Shown piece by piece: positions 24,928 through 33,784 of a stretch of 35,884 bases of DNA (position 1 is its first letter; each line of letters begins with the position of its first letter). The position numbers and the translations under genes were made by a program. The stretch is from Alphaproteobacteria bacterium (GTDB lineage Bacteria; Pseudomonadota; Alphaproteobacteria; Micavibrionales; Micavibrionaceae): the NCBI GenBank assembly GCA_016125135.1, contig WGMJ01000010.1:1-35884 (forward strand). The letters are read 5' to 3'. The notes beneath the pieces were generated by a model that saw nothing but the letters and a program-made list of their open reading frames with translations, was not told the DNA's origin and did not search any database.

Positions 24928-25466
24928 CGCGTCAGTCCTGCAAAACGTAAAGCGTTATATGTTTCAGACGGAAAGGCTTTATTCCCGACATCAAGCATGC
25001 GGGCTTTGCCTGTGACACGAGAGGCATCAGCACTGACTTCCGTTAATACCAACGTAAATGTTGGGTCCATTTGCGGCCCTTCTAAATCATCCGATAAATA
25101 CGGACGATAGGTGATTTCGATTTTATCTTGGCTCTCTGCTGCCCGATCCAAATGCGTCACAATCTCACGGCTGACATTATCCAGCGTGATGGAAATTTCA
25201 GGCACGGGCGCAGTATCAACAGGTGGCAATTCCAGATCAAAGCCCATGGCGATAAACTCCACCATCTCTCCGGCATTTAATGGGGCCGTTGCCTCCATGC
25301 GGGCGGTGAGGTTTTGATTATCCCGCACCACACGAATAGCCATCGGCTGGTCGTCATCATCGATAAAGGACGGATGACGAAGCTCCAGCGTGTGTAAAAT
25401 CACAACATCACTGGGCGCAGAGGCATAAGCCTCGCGCAGGGCTTCTGATAAGGCATTATTCGGCAT
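24924..25466 (-). CDS. DUF1833 family phage tail protein
   Basis: A 180-residue beta-rich protein matching DUF1833 as I know it: LEAYASAP-like start (REAYASAPSDVVILHTLELRHPS), RVVRDNQNLTARMEA, FIAMGFDLELP and ISITLDNVSREI. The family lies between the tape measure gene and NlpC/P60 in many siphovirus tails and probably belongs to the distal tail or hub, analogous to lambda gpL. The ATG at 25466 is chosen because GGGAGG lies 9 bases upstream. The first ATG in the frame, 25475, abuts that motif directly. The gene overlaps the preceding one by 11 bases. Confidence 0.75.
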   Translation of the reverse strand: MPNNALSEALREAYASAPSDVVILHTLELRHPSFIDDDDQPMAIRVVRDNQNLTARMEATAPLNAGEMVEFIAMGFDLELPPVDTAPVPEISITLDNVSREIVTHLDRAAESQDKIEITYRPYLSDDLEGPQMDPTFTLVLTEVSADASRVTGKARMLDVGNKAFPSETYNALRFAGLTR

Positions 25467-25914
25467 GAACGTCATCCTCCCATGCTTTATCAGTCAGATA
25501 ATCAACAGCCACACCGTTTAGGAATGAGGCTTCGATGGTGTCAGAGCGCTCACGCAGCACTTGCACTTGCGCCAGTAAATCTTGCGCTTTAGTGAGCGCT
25601 TCCTGTTCCCCATCCGTCAGATCTGTGCGATCTCCCAACAGATAGAGATCAACACATGCATTTTGCTGTTTCCATAGAGGGGCGACTTGTAAAATGCGCC
25701 GTCCGGCCTCTTCCTTGATCTGGCGGATCACATGGCTATAAGTGATAACAGCTTCCAGCTCTTCATCACTGACGGACTTGCCACCTGAAGGCGGTTTAAC
25801 ATCTGCAGCAAAGGCATAATAATGTCGCCCGTTCAGATCAGCCAAATGGATAGGTGCGATTTCACTTTCAGTGAACACCGGCGCACGGGTCTGCAAGTAA
25901 GATTTTAGATTCAT
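25456..25914 (-). CDS. Hypothetical phage tail-region protein
   Basis: A 152-residue protein with a mixed N-terminal part (HLADLNGRHYYAFAADVKP) and a long helical C-terminal part (about 50-130) rich in Glu, Leu and Ala, probably a coiled coil. The ribosome binding site (AGGAGG, 6 bases from the ATG) is strong. It follows the RCC1-like fibre gene and precedes DUF1833. A fibre chaperone or fibre-attached subunit would fit that place, but I do not recognise the family. Confidence 0.65.
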   Translation of the reverse strand: MNLKSYLQTRAPVFTESEIAPIHLADLNGRHYYAFAADVKPPSGGKSVSDEELEAVITYSHVIRQIKEEAGRRILQVAPLWKQQNACVDLYLLGDRTDLTDGEQEALTKAQDLLAQVQVLRERSDTIEASFLNGVAVDYLTDKAWEDDVHAE

Positions 25915-25923
25915 AAAAGCCTC

Positions 25924-27588
25924 CTAGAAAATCACATTGGTTAAAGTTGCAACGTCATGCAGATTGCCGACTTGTGTGCCTGTTTCGCCGTAGGAGTTAT
26001 TGTCACCACAGGCATCCACGCGCCCGTCGTCATACAAAACGCCAAGCCCCCACGAGGCTGTGCCTTGGCCATAACAATTCCAGTCTTCAATCACGCCAGA
26101 CTGACCAAGAACCCGTTGGAATGTATTGTTGGTGGCGGCAAAGCTGTTAATCCCCAGATTGGCATTGCCGGAATACCCAGCGCCCCAGAGATCATTGCCT
26201 GCTTGCAAAATACATCCCTCATAGCTACACCCACCGCCAAAGGAGGCTTTGGTTACATGGCCTTGGAAACTTCCTGCTGGTTTTTGCGGAGAGGACTGGT
26301 TGGTAGAATTGCCTGTTCCCAACTGGCCGTAACCGTTATACCCCCAGAGATAAACTTCACCCTGATCGGTAATGCCACCACCGCTTGCATAGCGCCCATC
26401 ACCCACAAAAATATCCGTGAAGGTAACAGCGGGCAGAGCAATTTGTGTGAAGCTTGTTCGTTGCGTGGTATCGCCCAAGCCCAGCTCGCCATTGCCGTTA
26501 AAGCCAGTGCTCCATAGTGTACCGTCACTTAACAAAACAAGGCCAGAGCCTGTCGGGCCAGTGCCAGCGGTATTATACCCACAAGAGGGTAAGGCTTTGA
26601 TCACATTATTAAAGGCAGGATGCAAAATGGGCGTTTCCCGATTGGTCGTGTCCCCGAGGCCGAGCTGTCCATAGCCATTATAGCCCCAGACCCAGAGTGA
26701 GCCGTCATCTTGAACAGCATATGCCGTATGCGGCAAGCCCGTGGTAGCGACATCAACAATATTGGTCAATGCCCCGCAGCGAATGGGTGTATATTGATTG
26801 GCGGATGTTCCGTTGCCCAGATTGCCGTTGCTGTTAATCCCGCAGGCATAAACACGTCCATCGGTGGTTAAGAAATAAGCGCAGGCATGATCATAATAAT
26901 TCGGGCGACCGGGAATGACTTTTGAAATTTGGATATTGTTTTGAACAAAATACTCAATCCGTTTGGCTACTGCTAAATTAATAGTATTGCCATGGCCTAA
27001 TTGCCCGTAATTATTGAACCCCCATGACCAGACTTCACCATCAGCGGTTAAGGCATAATGCTGCATCCCACCTGAGAACACATCGATAAAACGCACATCC
27101 GGATTATCGGTTGCCACGCGATTGGGCAGGTAAATGTGTGAGCCGTTAGGATCGCCATTGGAATAATTGCCGCCATAACCACAGGCTTTGATTGTGCCAT
27201 CAGCCATCAGATATACACGCGTGTACCAACCGCCCAAACCATTCACCTTGGCCAGCTTCCATACACGGCGAGATGGATCAAGCGATTGATCGCGCCATGC
27301 AGGTTGATTGCCCACCATCTGCAACACTTGAGCATGACCGCCACGCGCAAGACGAGCAGGAATAACGCCGTTATGGATGAGCAGATCACCTTCTTGGGAA
27401 AGCTGATCTGTACCTGCTGCCATCAAATCCCAATCATCGCCTTGAACGGGTGTAACGGCAGAAACCGTACGCTTGGCGATATAGCTTGAGCCTTGATAGG
27501 AAACGGCATCATGGCGCACGTAATTGTCAGCGCTGTTATAAGCTCCACGCCAGTTAATGCGGATATTGCCCAAATCAATCTGTGTCAT
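25924..27588 (-). CDS. Phage tail fibre / receptor-binding protein with RCC1-like beta-propeller repeats
   Basis: A 554-residue protein. The N-terminal 50 residues resemble a CBM5/12-type carbohydrate-binding module (WRGAYNSADNYVRHDAVSYQ, then a WDLMA end). After a linker, residues about 100-550 hold seven or eight RCC1-like repeats. Each has a strand ending in DG.V/L.W followed by a turn such as WGFNNYGQLGHGN, CGINSNGNLGNGT, WGYNGYGQLGLGD, TGFNGNGELGLGD or WGYNGYGQLGTGN. Seven such repeats close a propeller. RCC1 repeats are best known from eukaryotic proteins and bacterial effectors; here the place in a tail module implies a receptor-binding domain. A purine-rich ribosome binding site precedes the ATG at 27588. 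Confidence 0.8.
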   Translation of the reverse strand: MTQIDLGNIRINWRGAYNSADNYVRHDAVSYQGSSYIAKRTVSAVTPVQGDDWDLMAAGTDQLSQEGDLLIHNGVIPARLARGGHAQVLQMVGNQPAWRDQSLDPSRRVWKLAKVNGLGGWYTRVYLMADGTIKACGYGGNYSNGDPNGSHIYLPNRVATDNPDVRFIDVFSGGMQHYALTADGEVWSWGFNNYGQLGHGNTINLAVAKRIEYFVQNNIQISKVIPGRPNYYDHACAYFLTTDGRVYACGINSNGNLGNGTSANQYTPIRCGALTNIVDVATTGLPHTAYAVQDDGSLWVWGYNGYGQLGLGDTTNRETPILHPAFNNVIKALPSCGYNTAGTGPTGSGLVLLSDGTLWSTGFNGNGELGLGDTTQRTSFTQIALPAVTFTDIFVGDGRYASGGGITDQGEVYLWGYNGYGQLGTGNSTNQSSPQKPAGSFQGHVTKASFGGGCSYEGCILQAGNDLWGAGYSGNANLGINSFAATNNTFQRVLGQSGVIEDWNCYGQGTASWGLGVLYDDGRVDACGDNNSYGETGTQVGNLHDVATLTNVIF

Positions 27589-27603
27589 GTTTTCACTTCC
27601 TTC

Positions 27604-28134
27604 TTAAATATTGATGATGAGGTGGCCGTCCTCGTTAATGTTAAAATCCACCCCCGGCAGAGTGATGAACCATGTGTCAAAATCATTGGCGTTGTATGTG
27701 CCTTGCCCTGTGATCGCCGTGAGTTTTGAACCATCGGCTCGCAGACCGTAAAACACGCCCACGGATTCAATCACCTCAAACCCGTCTTCGGCCTGTTTGA
27801 CCGCCAGCAATTTGCCTGCCTGACCACTGATATTAGTCGGCAGATTTAGTGCATTGGCTGTTTGCAAGGCCGACTGCGCCAAGGATTGCGTTTCATCCCG
27901 ATAGGTTTCCGTTTGTGATACGGCTTCATTTAATTGCTCTGCCGATGCGCCAAGATCGGTTAATCCCGCCTGAATGGTATCTTCCATATCCTTAATGGCT
28001 TTGGCGGCGCTTTTGACATTTCCGCCGTCGGTTGGAACAGTGGTTTGATCGTCGCCGTGGACGATATTGTGCAGGATCTGGCTGTCCGTTTGGACACGCG
28101 CCACCGCATCCTGCAGTTCGGTCTGCAAGGTCAT
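27604..28134 (-). CDS. Probable phage tail fibre or fibre-adaptor protein
   Basis: A 176-residue protein. Residues about 1-100 are helical and heptad-like (LQTELQDAVARVQTDS, then a long Gln/Ala/Glu-rich stretch), compatible with a trimeric coiled coil. The C-terminal 70 residues are beta-rich and Gly/Asn/Asp-rich (VGVFYGLRADGSKLTAITG, VDFNINEDGHLIINI), like fibre ends that attach to a following protein. It lies directly upstream of the RCC1-like gene and could anchor that protein to the tail. It has an AAAGGAAG ribosome binding site. Confidence 0.6.
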   Translation of the reverse strand: MTLQTELQDAVARVQTDSQILHNIVHGDDQTTVPTDGGNVKSAAKAIKDMEDTIQAGLTDLGASAEQLNEAVSQTETYRDETQSLAQSALQTANALNLPTNISGQAGKLLAVKQAEDGFEVIESVGVFYGLRADGSKLTAITGQGTYNANDFDTWFITLPGVDFNINEDGHLIINI

Positions 28135-28158
28135 GATGTCTTCCTTTTGTTTGAGTGG

Positions 28159-28641
28159 TTAATAAAGGCGGAGTGGCAAAGTCTGATGCACAAGAATATG
28201 CAGGCCATCACCCACGGTGATAATGCCTTGAGCATCTTCGCTCAGCAGTAAGTTCAGCAACCCTTCATCCAGAACAGGCCGTTCACGGATTTCCAGCTCG
28301 GAGGTAATTTCCCAAAGCGTTCCACCTGCCAAAAGCCGTGATGAAAACTGCCGTGTGAAGCGTGCTTCTTGTTCCAAAAGACCAAGCCCGCCCAGGAGTG
28401 TGATCACAAACCAGCTCGCCCCCTCACGGGCATGCCAGCGATACCAGCCTTCAAAAATGGCATATTGATCCCGCCGCATGATCCAGCGCACAGACACCTT
28501 GGTCGGCACATCGGTAAAACGGCGGCGTTGGCGGGCAAGGCCAGCCTCCATCTCGGTACGCAAAATCGCTTCCCCAGGCTGAACGCCGTATCCTTGCACT
28601 GTCGGCAACGGCAATGTTGATGGCCATGTGATATCACTCAT
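28159..28641 (-). CDS. Conserved phage tail-region protein, possibly distal tail
   Basis: A 160-residue protein opening with WPSTLPLPTVQGYG and containing TEMEAGLARQRRRFTDVPTKVSVRW, FEGWYRWHAREGASWFVITL and a beta-rich C-terminus. From memory this pattern is common in uncharacterised proteins next to the tape measure gene in proteobacterial prophages; I do not have a family name for it. Position suggests a distal tail or baseplate subunit. Its ATG is immediately before the tape measure stop, with no gap, so translation is likely coupled. Confidence 0.65.
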   Translation of the reverse strand: MSDITWPSTLPLPTVQGYGVQPGEAILRTEMEAGLARQRRRFTDVPTKVSVRWIMRRDQYAIFEGWYRWHAREGASWFVITLLGGLGLLEQEARFTRQFSSRLLAGGTLWEITSELEIRERPVLDEGLLNLLLSEDAQGIITVGDGLHILVHQTLPLRLY

Positions 28642-31600
28642 TTAACGATAACTCCCAGCAGCAGGATTAAGGCCGTAGCGACGCTCCAGCGTTGGCGCTA
28701 AGCCTTCGCCGCGTCCAATATTACGCGATAGATTGCCTTCCACTTCTTCAATGATGATTTTTAAGTCCATATTGCCTGCGCTGTCACGACTGACATCGGC
28801 TTTGGCCTGAGCATTGCGGGCGTTATTTTCAACACGCACTGATACATTCACATTCGGCTTGGATTGCAACGCTCCGCCCAGCAATTTCATTTGACCTGGC
28901 GTAAAGACGGCTTCGCCTTGTTTGGCGATAATCGGCACTTCATTCCCGACAATCCCTCCTGTGTGAAACCGTGGCGCATTTGTAAACACAGATGGACTCA
29001 CCGAACGCATGCGTAAAGTGTCGCTGCCGATCACCCCGCCAGTATGAGCGGTTGCCGTAGAAGCCGTGCCGGCACCTGCCGGAGCACCGAAGATTGAGCC
29101 TGCAATATCACCAAGAAAACCACCCAGCGCACCCGCCAGTGGCTTTGTGATGCTGGATTGGATTTGCATCCGCACCATATCGGCGATGATAGAATCGGCC
29201 AGGGATTTAAAATCCAGTTTGCCAGTCGTAACAAAACTAACCAGCGCATCTTCCATGCTTTTAAACATGGAGGTGACACCACGCTCAGCTTTGCTCGCCA
29301 TATCGTCGGCTTCATCAATAACGCTTTGCAAGCCGCGTTTAATGCCATCTTCCCAGCGTTTAGAATTTTGCAAATCCTCATCACGGGCTTTGGCGATCAT
29401 GTCATTGTAAACCGCATCAACCTGTGCAGCAAAATCGGCATAACCCGCCTTGGTGGCATCAAGCCCTGTTAAAGCCTCATTACGCCATTCACCAGCGCGT
29501 TTTATTGCTGCCGATAAAGACGTATCCAGCGCATCATATTTTTGACGTACATCTTCAACCAGCCGTTCACGTTCTTGCAATAACTTGTTATTCTCACGGA
29601 CAGTGTCTTGGTAGTTTTTATCCGCTTCCTGCAATTGATAAATATCACCCACCAGTGATTTGATCTGGTCGGCGTATTCTTTTTGCTCATCGCTTTGTGC
29701 GCCGGTGACATCCAAGCCCAAGCGACGCAAAGCCTGATCCTGCTCATTGGCAATCATGGCACGGCGCATTGCCGTTTCGCCTTGATTGCGTGCAGCATTT
29801 AAGCGTTGAAGAGCTTGTTCTTCTGCATGCAATTCCGTGATGCGATCTGTAATGCGCTTTTTATCAGCGTCCGATAATTCAGGGATCACTTCCGCAGGGG
29901 CAGACGGCGTTGGTGCATCAGGTGCAGCAATCTTGGTTTTTGGATTACGCAATTCATCCAACGCGGCGGCGGCTTTTTTAGCGGCACGTTCTGCTGCAAG
30001 GAGTGCAAACACCTGCTGTTGGACTTCCTCGGCTTGTTCACCAAAATCAGGATATTTGATTGCCAGTTTGAATAAGGCTTCCGAATACTCCGTCGCAGAG
30101 AGCTTGCCCTGATTAAAGGCTTGGCGAATTTGATATAGCTCGTGCTGAAGTGGTTTTCCAAAACGGCTAAATTGATCCCAAAACCCACCAATGCCACCGA
30201 ATTTTAATTCTTTTTGCAGATCGATGATGTTTTCTTTTGCCGTTTCCAGTTGCTTGGTGAAACGGTAAACACTCTCACTTTCGCTCAATGCCTCGCTTAA
30301 ATCTGATGCCGCTTCGGCAGTTTTCCCGAGTTCTTCTTTGATCTCCTTGAGTTCGGTTGCATGATCACGAGCGGCTTTTGCCGCGGCATCGTGACCGGAC
30401 GCCAGTTTCAAAACGGCAATACCAGCCAAGACAGCAAGCCCCACAGGGCCACCCACCAACATCAAGGCCGAGCGGAATCCCACCATCGCCAATGTTGCCA
30501 ATTTGGTTGCCGCTTCCACCGCCACAAGACGGATAGCAAAGGCGGTCGAAATGCTGTTGGCCATGTGCAGGCCAACAATCAATCCTGCATTGCCAGCAAC
30601 CGACGCATTCAAAAGAGTTACCGCACCCGCGACTGTGCGGGCAATCACCAGTCCGCCAATGGCCGTGACAGCCATATCGGCATTCTCTATCAGAAACGCA
30701 AGGCCTTCCGCTGCTGTGGCAATGGCAGAGCCAAGTGTTTGCCCCAATTCTCGTGCGGCATCCACGACCGCAGGATCTTCGAGCGTTGCAGTCAGGGTGC
30801 GGTAACCTTGTGTCACACCATCCAAAAAGCCGGATGCGGCGATGGTGCGTTCAATCTCTATAATCGAGTTATTAAAGCGGTTCATTTCCGCGCGCGCCGT
30901 CATTGATGCCGCAGGCACACCATCGGAAAATGTCTTGCGAATTTCCGCAGAAAATTTTGGCAAGAAGTCTTCGGCAATAACCTGACCTTGTTCCAGCATT
31001 TTATCCAGCTCTGCCGTGGTAATGCCCATACCGCGTGCAGCAAGTTGGAATGCACCGTAAAGACGCTCCCCCAATTGCCCGCGCAGTTCTTCGGCCTGAA
31101 CCTTGCCCTTGGACATGATTTGCCCGATGGCTCTGAGCGCACCATTTGTTTGATCAACGGAAAGCTGAAGCACAGTGGACGCTTCTGCAATGGCGGTAAA
31201 GATCTGGCGTGTGCCATCGCCCGCCAATTCCGTACCTTTGGCGGCGGCGGCAATCTGCATATAGGATTGTGCGGTTTCCAGTAAATTAAGCCCAAGTCGC
31301 TCGGCTTGTTCTTCAAGGAATTTCATTTCCTCCCGCGCACCAGCGCTTGAGCCTGTGATGGTTTCAAGCGCCGTTCCTAAGCCCTGAAACGCCATACCGG
31401 TTTCATTGACAGAGCGCACAGAAGAAATAATACCGTAAATCCCAGCATACGCCGCCACAAGCCCTGCCGCTTGACGAAACACATTGTTCAAGGCACGCGC
31501 AGTCGTATCAACAGCCTTTAAGCCTACACTTGCAGGCCTGGTCGAACGCTCAATGCGCTCAAAAGCCTGCTCACCCGTGCGCCCGATGCGAGAAAAGGTA

Positions 31601-31662
31601 TCCTCAACCTTTTTCCCGTCTACCACGGCAAGGCGGATCGACATGTTTTTTTGTGAACGCAT
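28642..31662 (-). CDS. Phage tail tape measure protein
   Basis: A 1006-residue protein that sets tail length and passes into the host envelope during injection. The tape-measure domain is in the N-terminal quarter (GMAFQGLGTALETITG, FLEEQAERLGLNLLETAQSY, GKVQAEELRGQLGERLYGA, about 88-225). Hydrophobic segments follow at about 300-420. A long coiled-coil region with Glu/Lys/Gln-rich heptads spans about 430-760, with a lambda-H-like C-terminal part (SMEDALVSFVTTGKLDFKSLADSII). At about 0.15 nm per residue this predicts a tail near 150 nm. It starts 11 bases after the stop of the hidden -1 frame of the chaperone gene. An ATG at 31644 is an alternative start. Confidence 0.93.
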   Translation of the reverse strand: MRSQKNMSIRLAVVDGKKVEDTFSRIGRTGEQAFERIERSTRPASVGLKAVDTTARALNNVFRQAAGLVAAYAGIYGIISSVRSVNETGMAFQGLGTALETITGSSAGAREEMKFLEEQAERLGLNLLETAQSYMQIAAAAKGTELAGDGTRQIFTAIAEASTVLQLSVDQTNGALRAIGQIMSKGKVQAEELRGQLGERLYGAFQLAARGMGITTAELDKMLEQGQVIAEDFLPKFSAEIRKTFSDGVPAASMTARAEMNRFNNSIIEIERTIAASGFLDGVTQGYRTLTATLEDPAVVDAARELGQTLGSAIATAAEGLAFLIENADMAVTAIGGLVIARTVAGAVTLLNASVAGNAGLIVGLHMANSISTAFAIRLVAVEAATKLATLAMVGFRSALMLVGGPVGLAVLAGIAVLKLASGHDAAAKAARDHATELKEIKEELGKTAEAASDLSEALSESESVYRFTKQLETAKENIIDLQKELKFGGIGGFWDQFSRFGKPLQHELYQIRQAFNQGKLSATEYSEALFKLAIKYPDFGEQAEEVQQQVFALLAAERAAKKAAAALDELRNPKTKIAAPDAPTPSAPAEVIPELSDADKKRITDRITELHAEEQALQRLNAARNQGETAMRRAMIANEQDQALRRLGLDVTGAQSDEQKEYADQIKSLVGDIYQLQEADKNYQDTVRENNKLLQERERLVEDVRQKYDALDTSLSAAIKRAGEWRNEALTGLDATKAGYADFAAQVDAVYNDMIAKARDEDLQNSKRWEDGIKRGLQSVIDEADDMASKAERGVTSMFKSMEDALVSFVTTGKLDFKSLADSIIADMVRMQIQSSITKPLAGALGGFLGDIAGSIFGAPAGAGTASTATAHTGGVIGSDTLRMRSVSPSVFTNAPRFHTGGIVGNEVPIIAKQGEAVFTPGQMKLLGGALQSKPNVNVSVRVENNARNAQAKADVSRDSAGNMDLKIIIEEVEGNLSRNIGRGEGLAPTLERRYGLNPAAGSYR

Positions 31663-31673
31663 GGCTGGTATGT

Positions 31674-32383
31674 TTAATCCTTATGTGCCATCAAGGCTTT
31701 GGTGATGCCGGTTGATAATGCAGGCAACAGCTCTCCCATCACGGCCATGTCATAGCCGAGCGCCGATGCCAGGCTTAAGGCTTCGGATAAAGGAAAGCTG
31801 TTTCTGATTTGCGGGGATATGCGAACGGCAATATCCCATGCCTGAAAACCTTCTAGGCTTTCTGGGGTGTTGATTTCGAACGGACAGTCTTCGCACGTTT
31901 GGGGACAGTTTCCGCAATATCCTGCGCCGTCTCCGAAGTGCCATTCGGCGCGACGCTCAAGTCTTTTTTTTCAGCTTCGATCAGCTCCCGCACGCCTGTA
32001 TATTGCTGAGAGAAACTGGCAGCGATTGACCAAAACCCTGTCATCAGCTCATCTATTTTTTCAGGGGTAACGGGGGCTTTTGCGTCGCCTGTCGATTCCA
32101 AAATACCGTCCCAATCAATAATGGCTGCACGGGCAAGACCGCGTGTCAGATATTCTTCGGCCAGCGCTTCACGAATTTCCACGTTTTCAACATCGGGCAG
32201 ATCGTCAACCGATGCGCCGATCTCTTTGCGCTTTCGGTATTCTGCGCCAAGCTCCGTCAAACGCTTGTTCATAAATGCGCGCGCGGCATAAAAAATCGGG
32301 CTGGTGCATGGGCGCACTTTCACCTTCACGCCTAAGCCCAGCTCAAGCCAGTAGGCTTCTGTTTGAATATTGAGTTTTAACAT
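31674..32383 (-). CDS. Tail assembly chaperone, long form made by -1 ribosomal frameshift (gpGT-like)
   Basis: Predicted fusion of 236 residues: codons 1-140 of the chaperone gene, then a -1 slip at 31964-31970, then 96 codons in the -1 frame to a TAA at 31674-31676. The extra frame has no ATG, GTG or TTG between the upstream TGA and about its 73rd codon, so it cannot be a separate full-length gene. It reads as ordinary protein: [49 protein letters not shown]. The four Cys form C-x2-C-x3-C-x2-C, a possible zinc site. In lambda and many siphoviruses the G and GT forms load onto the tape measure protein before tail tube polymerisation; the position next to the tape measure gene matches. Confidence 0.85.
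31853..32383 (-). CDS. Tail assembly chaperone, short form (gpG-like)
   Basis: The 176-residue product of normal decoding. It is a small, mainly helical protein ([50 protein letters not shown]) with a Lys/Ser-rich C-terminus after residue 140. It lies between tail tube and tape measure, as gpG does in lambda. Most copies are expected to be this form, with a minority shifting frame at K139-K140. The start overlaps the tail tube stop by one base (TAATG). The region 31853-31963 is coding in both frames. Confidence 0.8.
   Translation of the reverse strand: MLKLNIQTEAYWLELGLGVKVKVRPCTSPIFYAARAFMNKRLTELGAEYRKRKEIGASVDDLPDVENVEIREALAEEYLTRGLARAAIIDWDGILESTGDAKAPVTPEKIDELMTGFWSIAASFSQQYTGVRELIEAEKKDLSVAPNGTSETAQDIAETVPKRAKTVRSKSTPQKA
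31963..31970 (-). promoter_or_regulatory. Programmed -1 frameshift slippery site (A AAA AAA G)
   Basis: On the minus strand the bases 31970-31964 read A AAA AAA, followed by G at 31963, inside a run of eight A. In the zero frame the two codons are AAA-AAA (K139, K140). Slipping back one base gives AAA-AAA again, so both tRNA-Lys re-pair perfectly: the ideal X XXY YYZ heptamer. I did not identify a clear downstream pseudoknot by eye. Confidence 0.85.
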
Positions 32384-33324
32384 TAATAAGTCTCCACATC
32401 GTTGATAAGAGTGATTGTGACCATGTTGCCCAGCACGGCATCTTTTGCGCCTTGATAATCGTAAGACGCTTCAATGCCATTCGGTCCTGAAATTGAGCGC
32501 TTCGGTTTTGGCAAATAAACCTCGTGACATTCAATGACCAGCTGGCGGTTGGCATCAATGATGTAAGATAATTCCAGATCAATCGGTGTACCCGCGCGCG
32601 CCGCATCCATCAATGTGGTGTCGGCATAGCGCACGGTGATATTCCCGCTTAAAGAGGCAACGCCTGGATCAACACCATCGATCTTGCCGTCATCGCGAAT
32701 TGTTTCGATACGCTCCAGATTGTTGCTATAGGTGAGCGCCGCAGACGTCACATTCCCCAGCGCCTGACCACCTTGTTTGACCGAGCCTTGGAATTGCGAA
32801 AACCGTGTGTAATCCGCTTGGCTCGGGTTGGCATCACGCGTTACGGTCTGCGGTGTTTCGCCCTGACCGATTAACCCGACAGTGATTTGTGCTTCACCGG
32901 ATCGGGCAAAGTTAAAGGCCATGCTGTTGGCACGCACGCCCGTGAAGAGCGGGAAATCGGGAATTTCAGGCAAACCAACCTCCACCGCAATACTGGGTAG
33001 TGTGATTGCCCCTGATTTAAATTCATGGGTATAAGGATCATCCCCTGTGGTGGTTGGTGCGCCAAACATAGCTTTGAGCCATAAGCCGATATTGCGAAGA
33101 TCAACCGGCACAACAACATCGCCATCCACATTGATCACATCCTGAAACGGCGCAGTCGGATCACGACCAAGCCCGAGAACATTAGATTCAATCAGCCCTT
33201 GTGCAGAGTCCAAATCAGACGACACAAAAGGGATGACATGAAAAGCCCCCGCATTTGGGGGCGTACCATAGGTGGTTTCAAAACCAAGTAACATGCGGGC
33301 ATTCCACCCGTAAGCGCGTGACAT
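32383..33324 (-). CDS. Phage tail tube (major tail) protein
   Basis: A 313-residue protein. The N-terminus ([20 protein letters not shown]) is typical of the Phage_tube_2-type family, and the rest is beta-rich ([59 protein letters not shown]). It polymerises around the tape measure protein to form the non-contractile tube. It has a strong AAAGGAGAA ribosome binding site and lies between the tail terminator and chaperone genes, the standard siphovirus order. Confidence 0.85.
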   Translation of the reverse strand: MSRAYGWNARMLLGFETTYGTPPNAGAFHVIPFVSSDLDSAQGLIESNVLGLGRDPTAPFQDVINVDGDVVVPVDLRNIGLWLKAMFGAPTTTGDDPYTHEFKSGAITLPSIAVEVGLPEIPDFPLFTGVRANSMAFNFARSGEAQITVGLIGQGETPQTVTRDANPSQADYTRFSQFQGSVKQGGQALGNVTSAALTYSNNLERIETIRDDGKIDGVDPGVASLSGNITVRYADTTLMDAARAGTPIDLELSYIIDANRQLVIECHEVYLPKPKRSISGPNGIEASYDYQGAKDAVLGNMVTITLINDVETY

Positions 33325-33338
33325 TATATGTTTCTCCT

Positions 33339-33773
33339 TTATTGAAGTGGGTTAAGCGTTGTGTATTCAAGTGTGATAGGCACAACTGCCGCCTTAATGG
33401 CGGGCGCACCTTCCACGGTTTCGGTTAAAAATTCAGGTGAGCCAACGGACATGTAATCCACCGCACCTGAGAGCGTGGTGTCGATGCTGAGAACATCCCC
33501 CAGCGCCATCAGCAATGCATCCAATGCCGCGTCACGTTCATCAGGTTTTGGCTTTTGCACCAATACCTCCAGTTCCGCGACATGGGCATAATGATATCGT
33601 GTCGGGGAGAGCGTGATTTCTAACTCTCCTGCATCGCCGTCACGCAAAATGAGCAATCCCGATGCAGGGATTTTGGTGGGCAACGGCTCATTCCTTAAAA
33701 CGGCAACCCCGCTTATTCCATTTTGCAGGTATAAAAAAAGACCCGCTAAGGCCTGTTCTCGTTTTGATGTCAT
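33339..33773 (-). CDS. Probable tail terminator / minor tail protein (gpU-like)
   Basis: A 144-residue alpha/beta protein. An N-terminal helix (REQALAGLFLYLQNG) and strands with RDGDAGELEITLSP, YHYAHVAELEVLVQKP and ERDAALDALLMALGDVL fit the gpU-like tail terminator fold, which caps the tail tube when it reaches full length. Position directly before the tail tube gene supports this. Sequence identity alone would not settle it. Confidence 0.6.
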   Translation of the reverse strand: MTSKREQALAGLFLYLQNGISGVAVLRNEPLPTKIPASGLLILRDGDAGELEITLSPTRYHYAHVAELEVLVQKPKPDERDAALDALLMALGDVLSIDTTLSGAVDYMSVGSPEFLTETVEGAPAIKAAVVPITLEYTTLNPLQ

Positions 33774-33784
33774 GTTTGTTTATC

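Noticed and set aside
30361-30906. 181-codon open frame opposite the tape measure gene
   Set aside because: It lies wholly inside a long gene with clear tape-measure features, and its product is rich in His, Arg, Gln and Cys, as expected for an antisense shadow.
31750-31944. Separate 64-codon gene with an Arg-rich start upstream of the tape measure gene
   Set aside because: It is out of frame with both the chaperone and its -1 extension, begins MALRRRRR and has poor composition. The -1 frame explains this stretch better.
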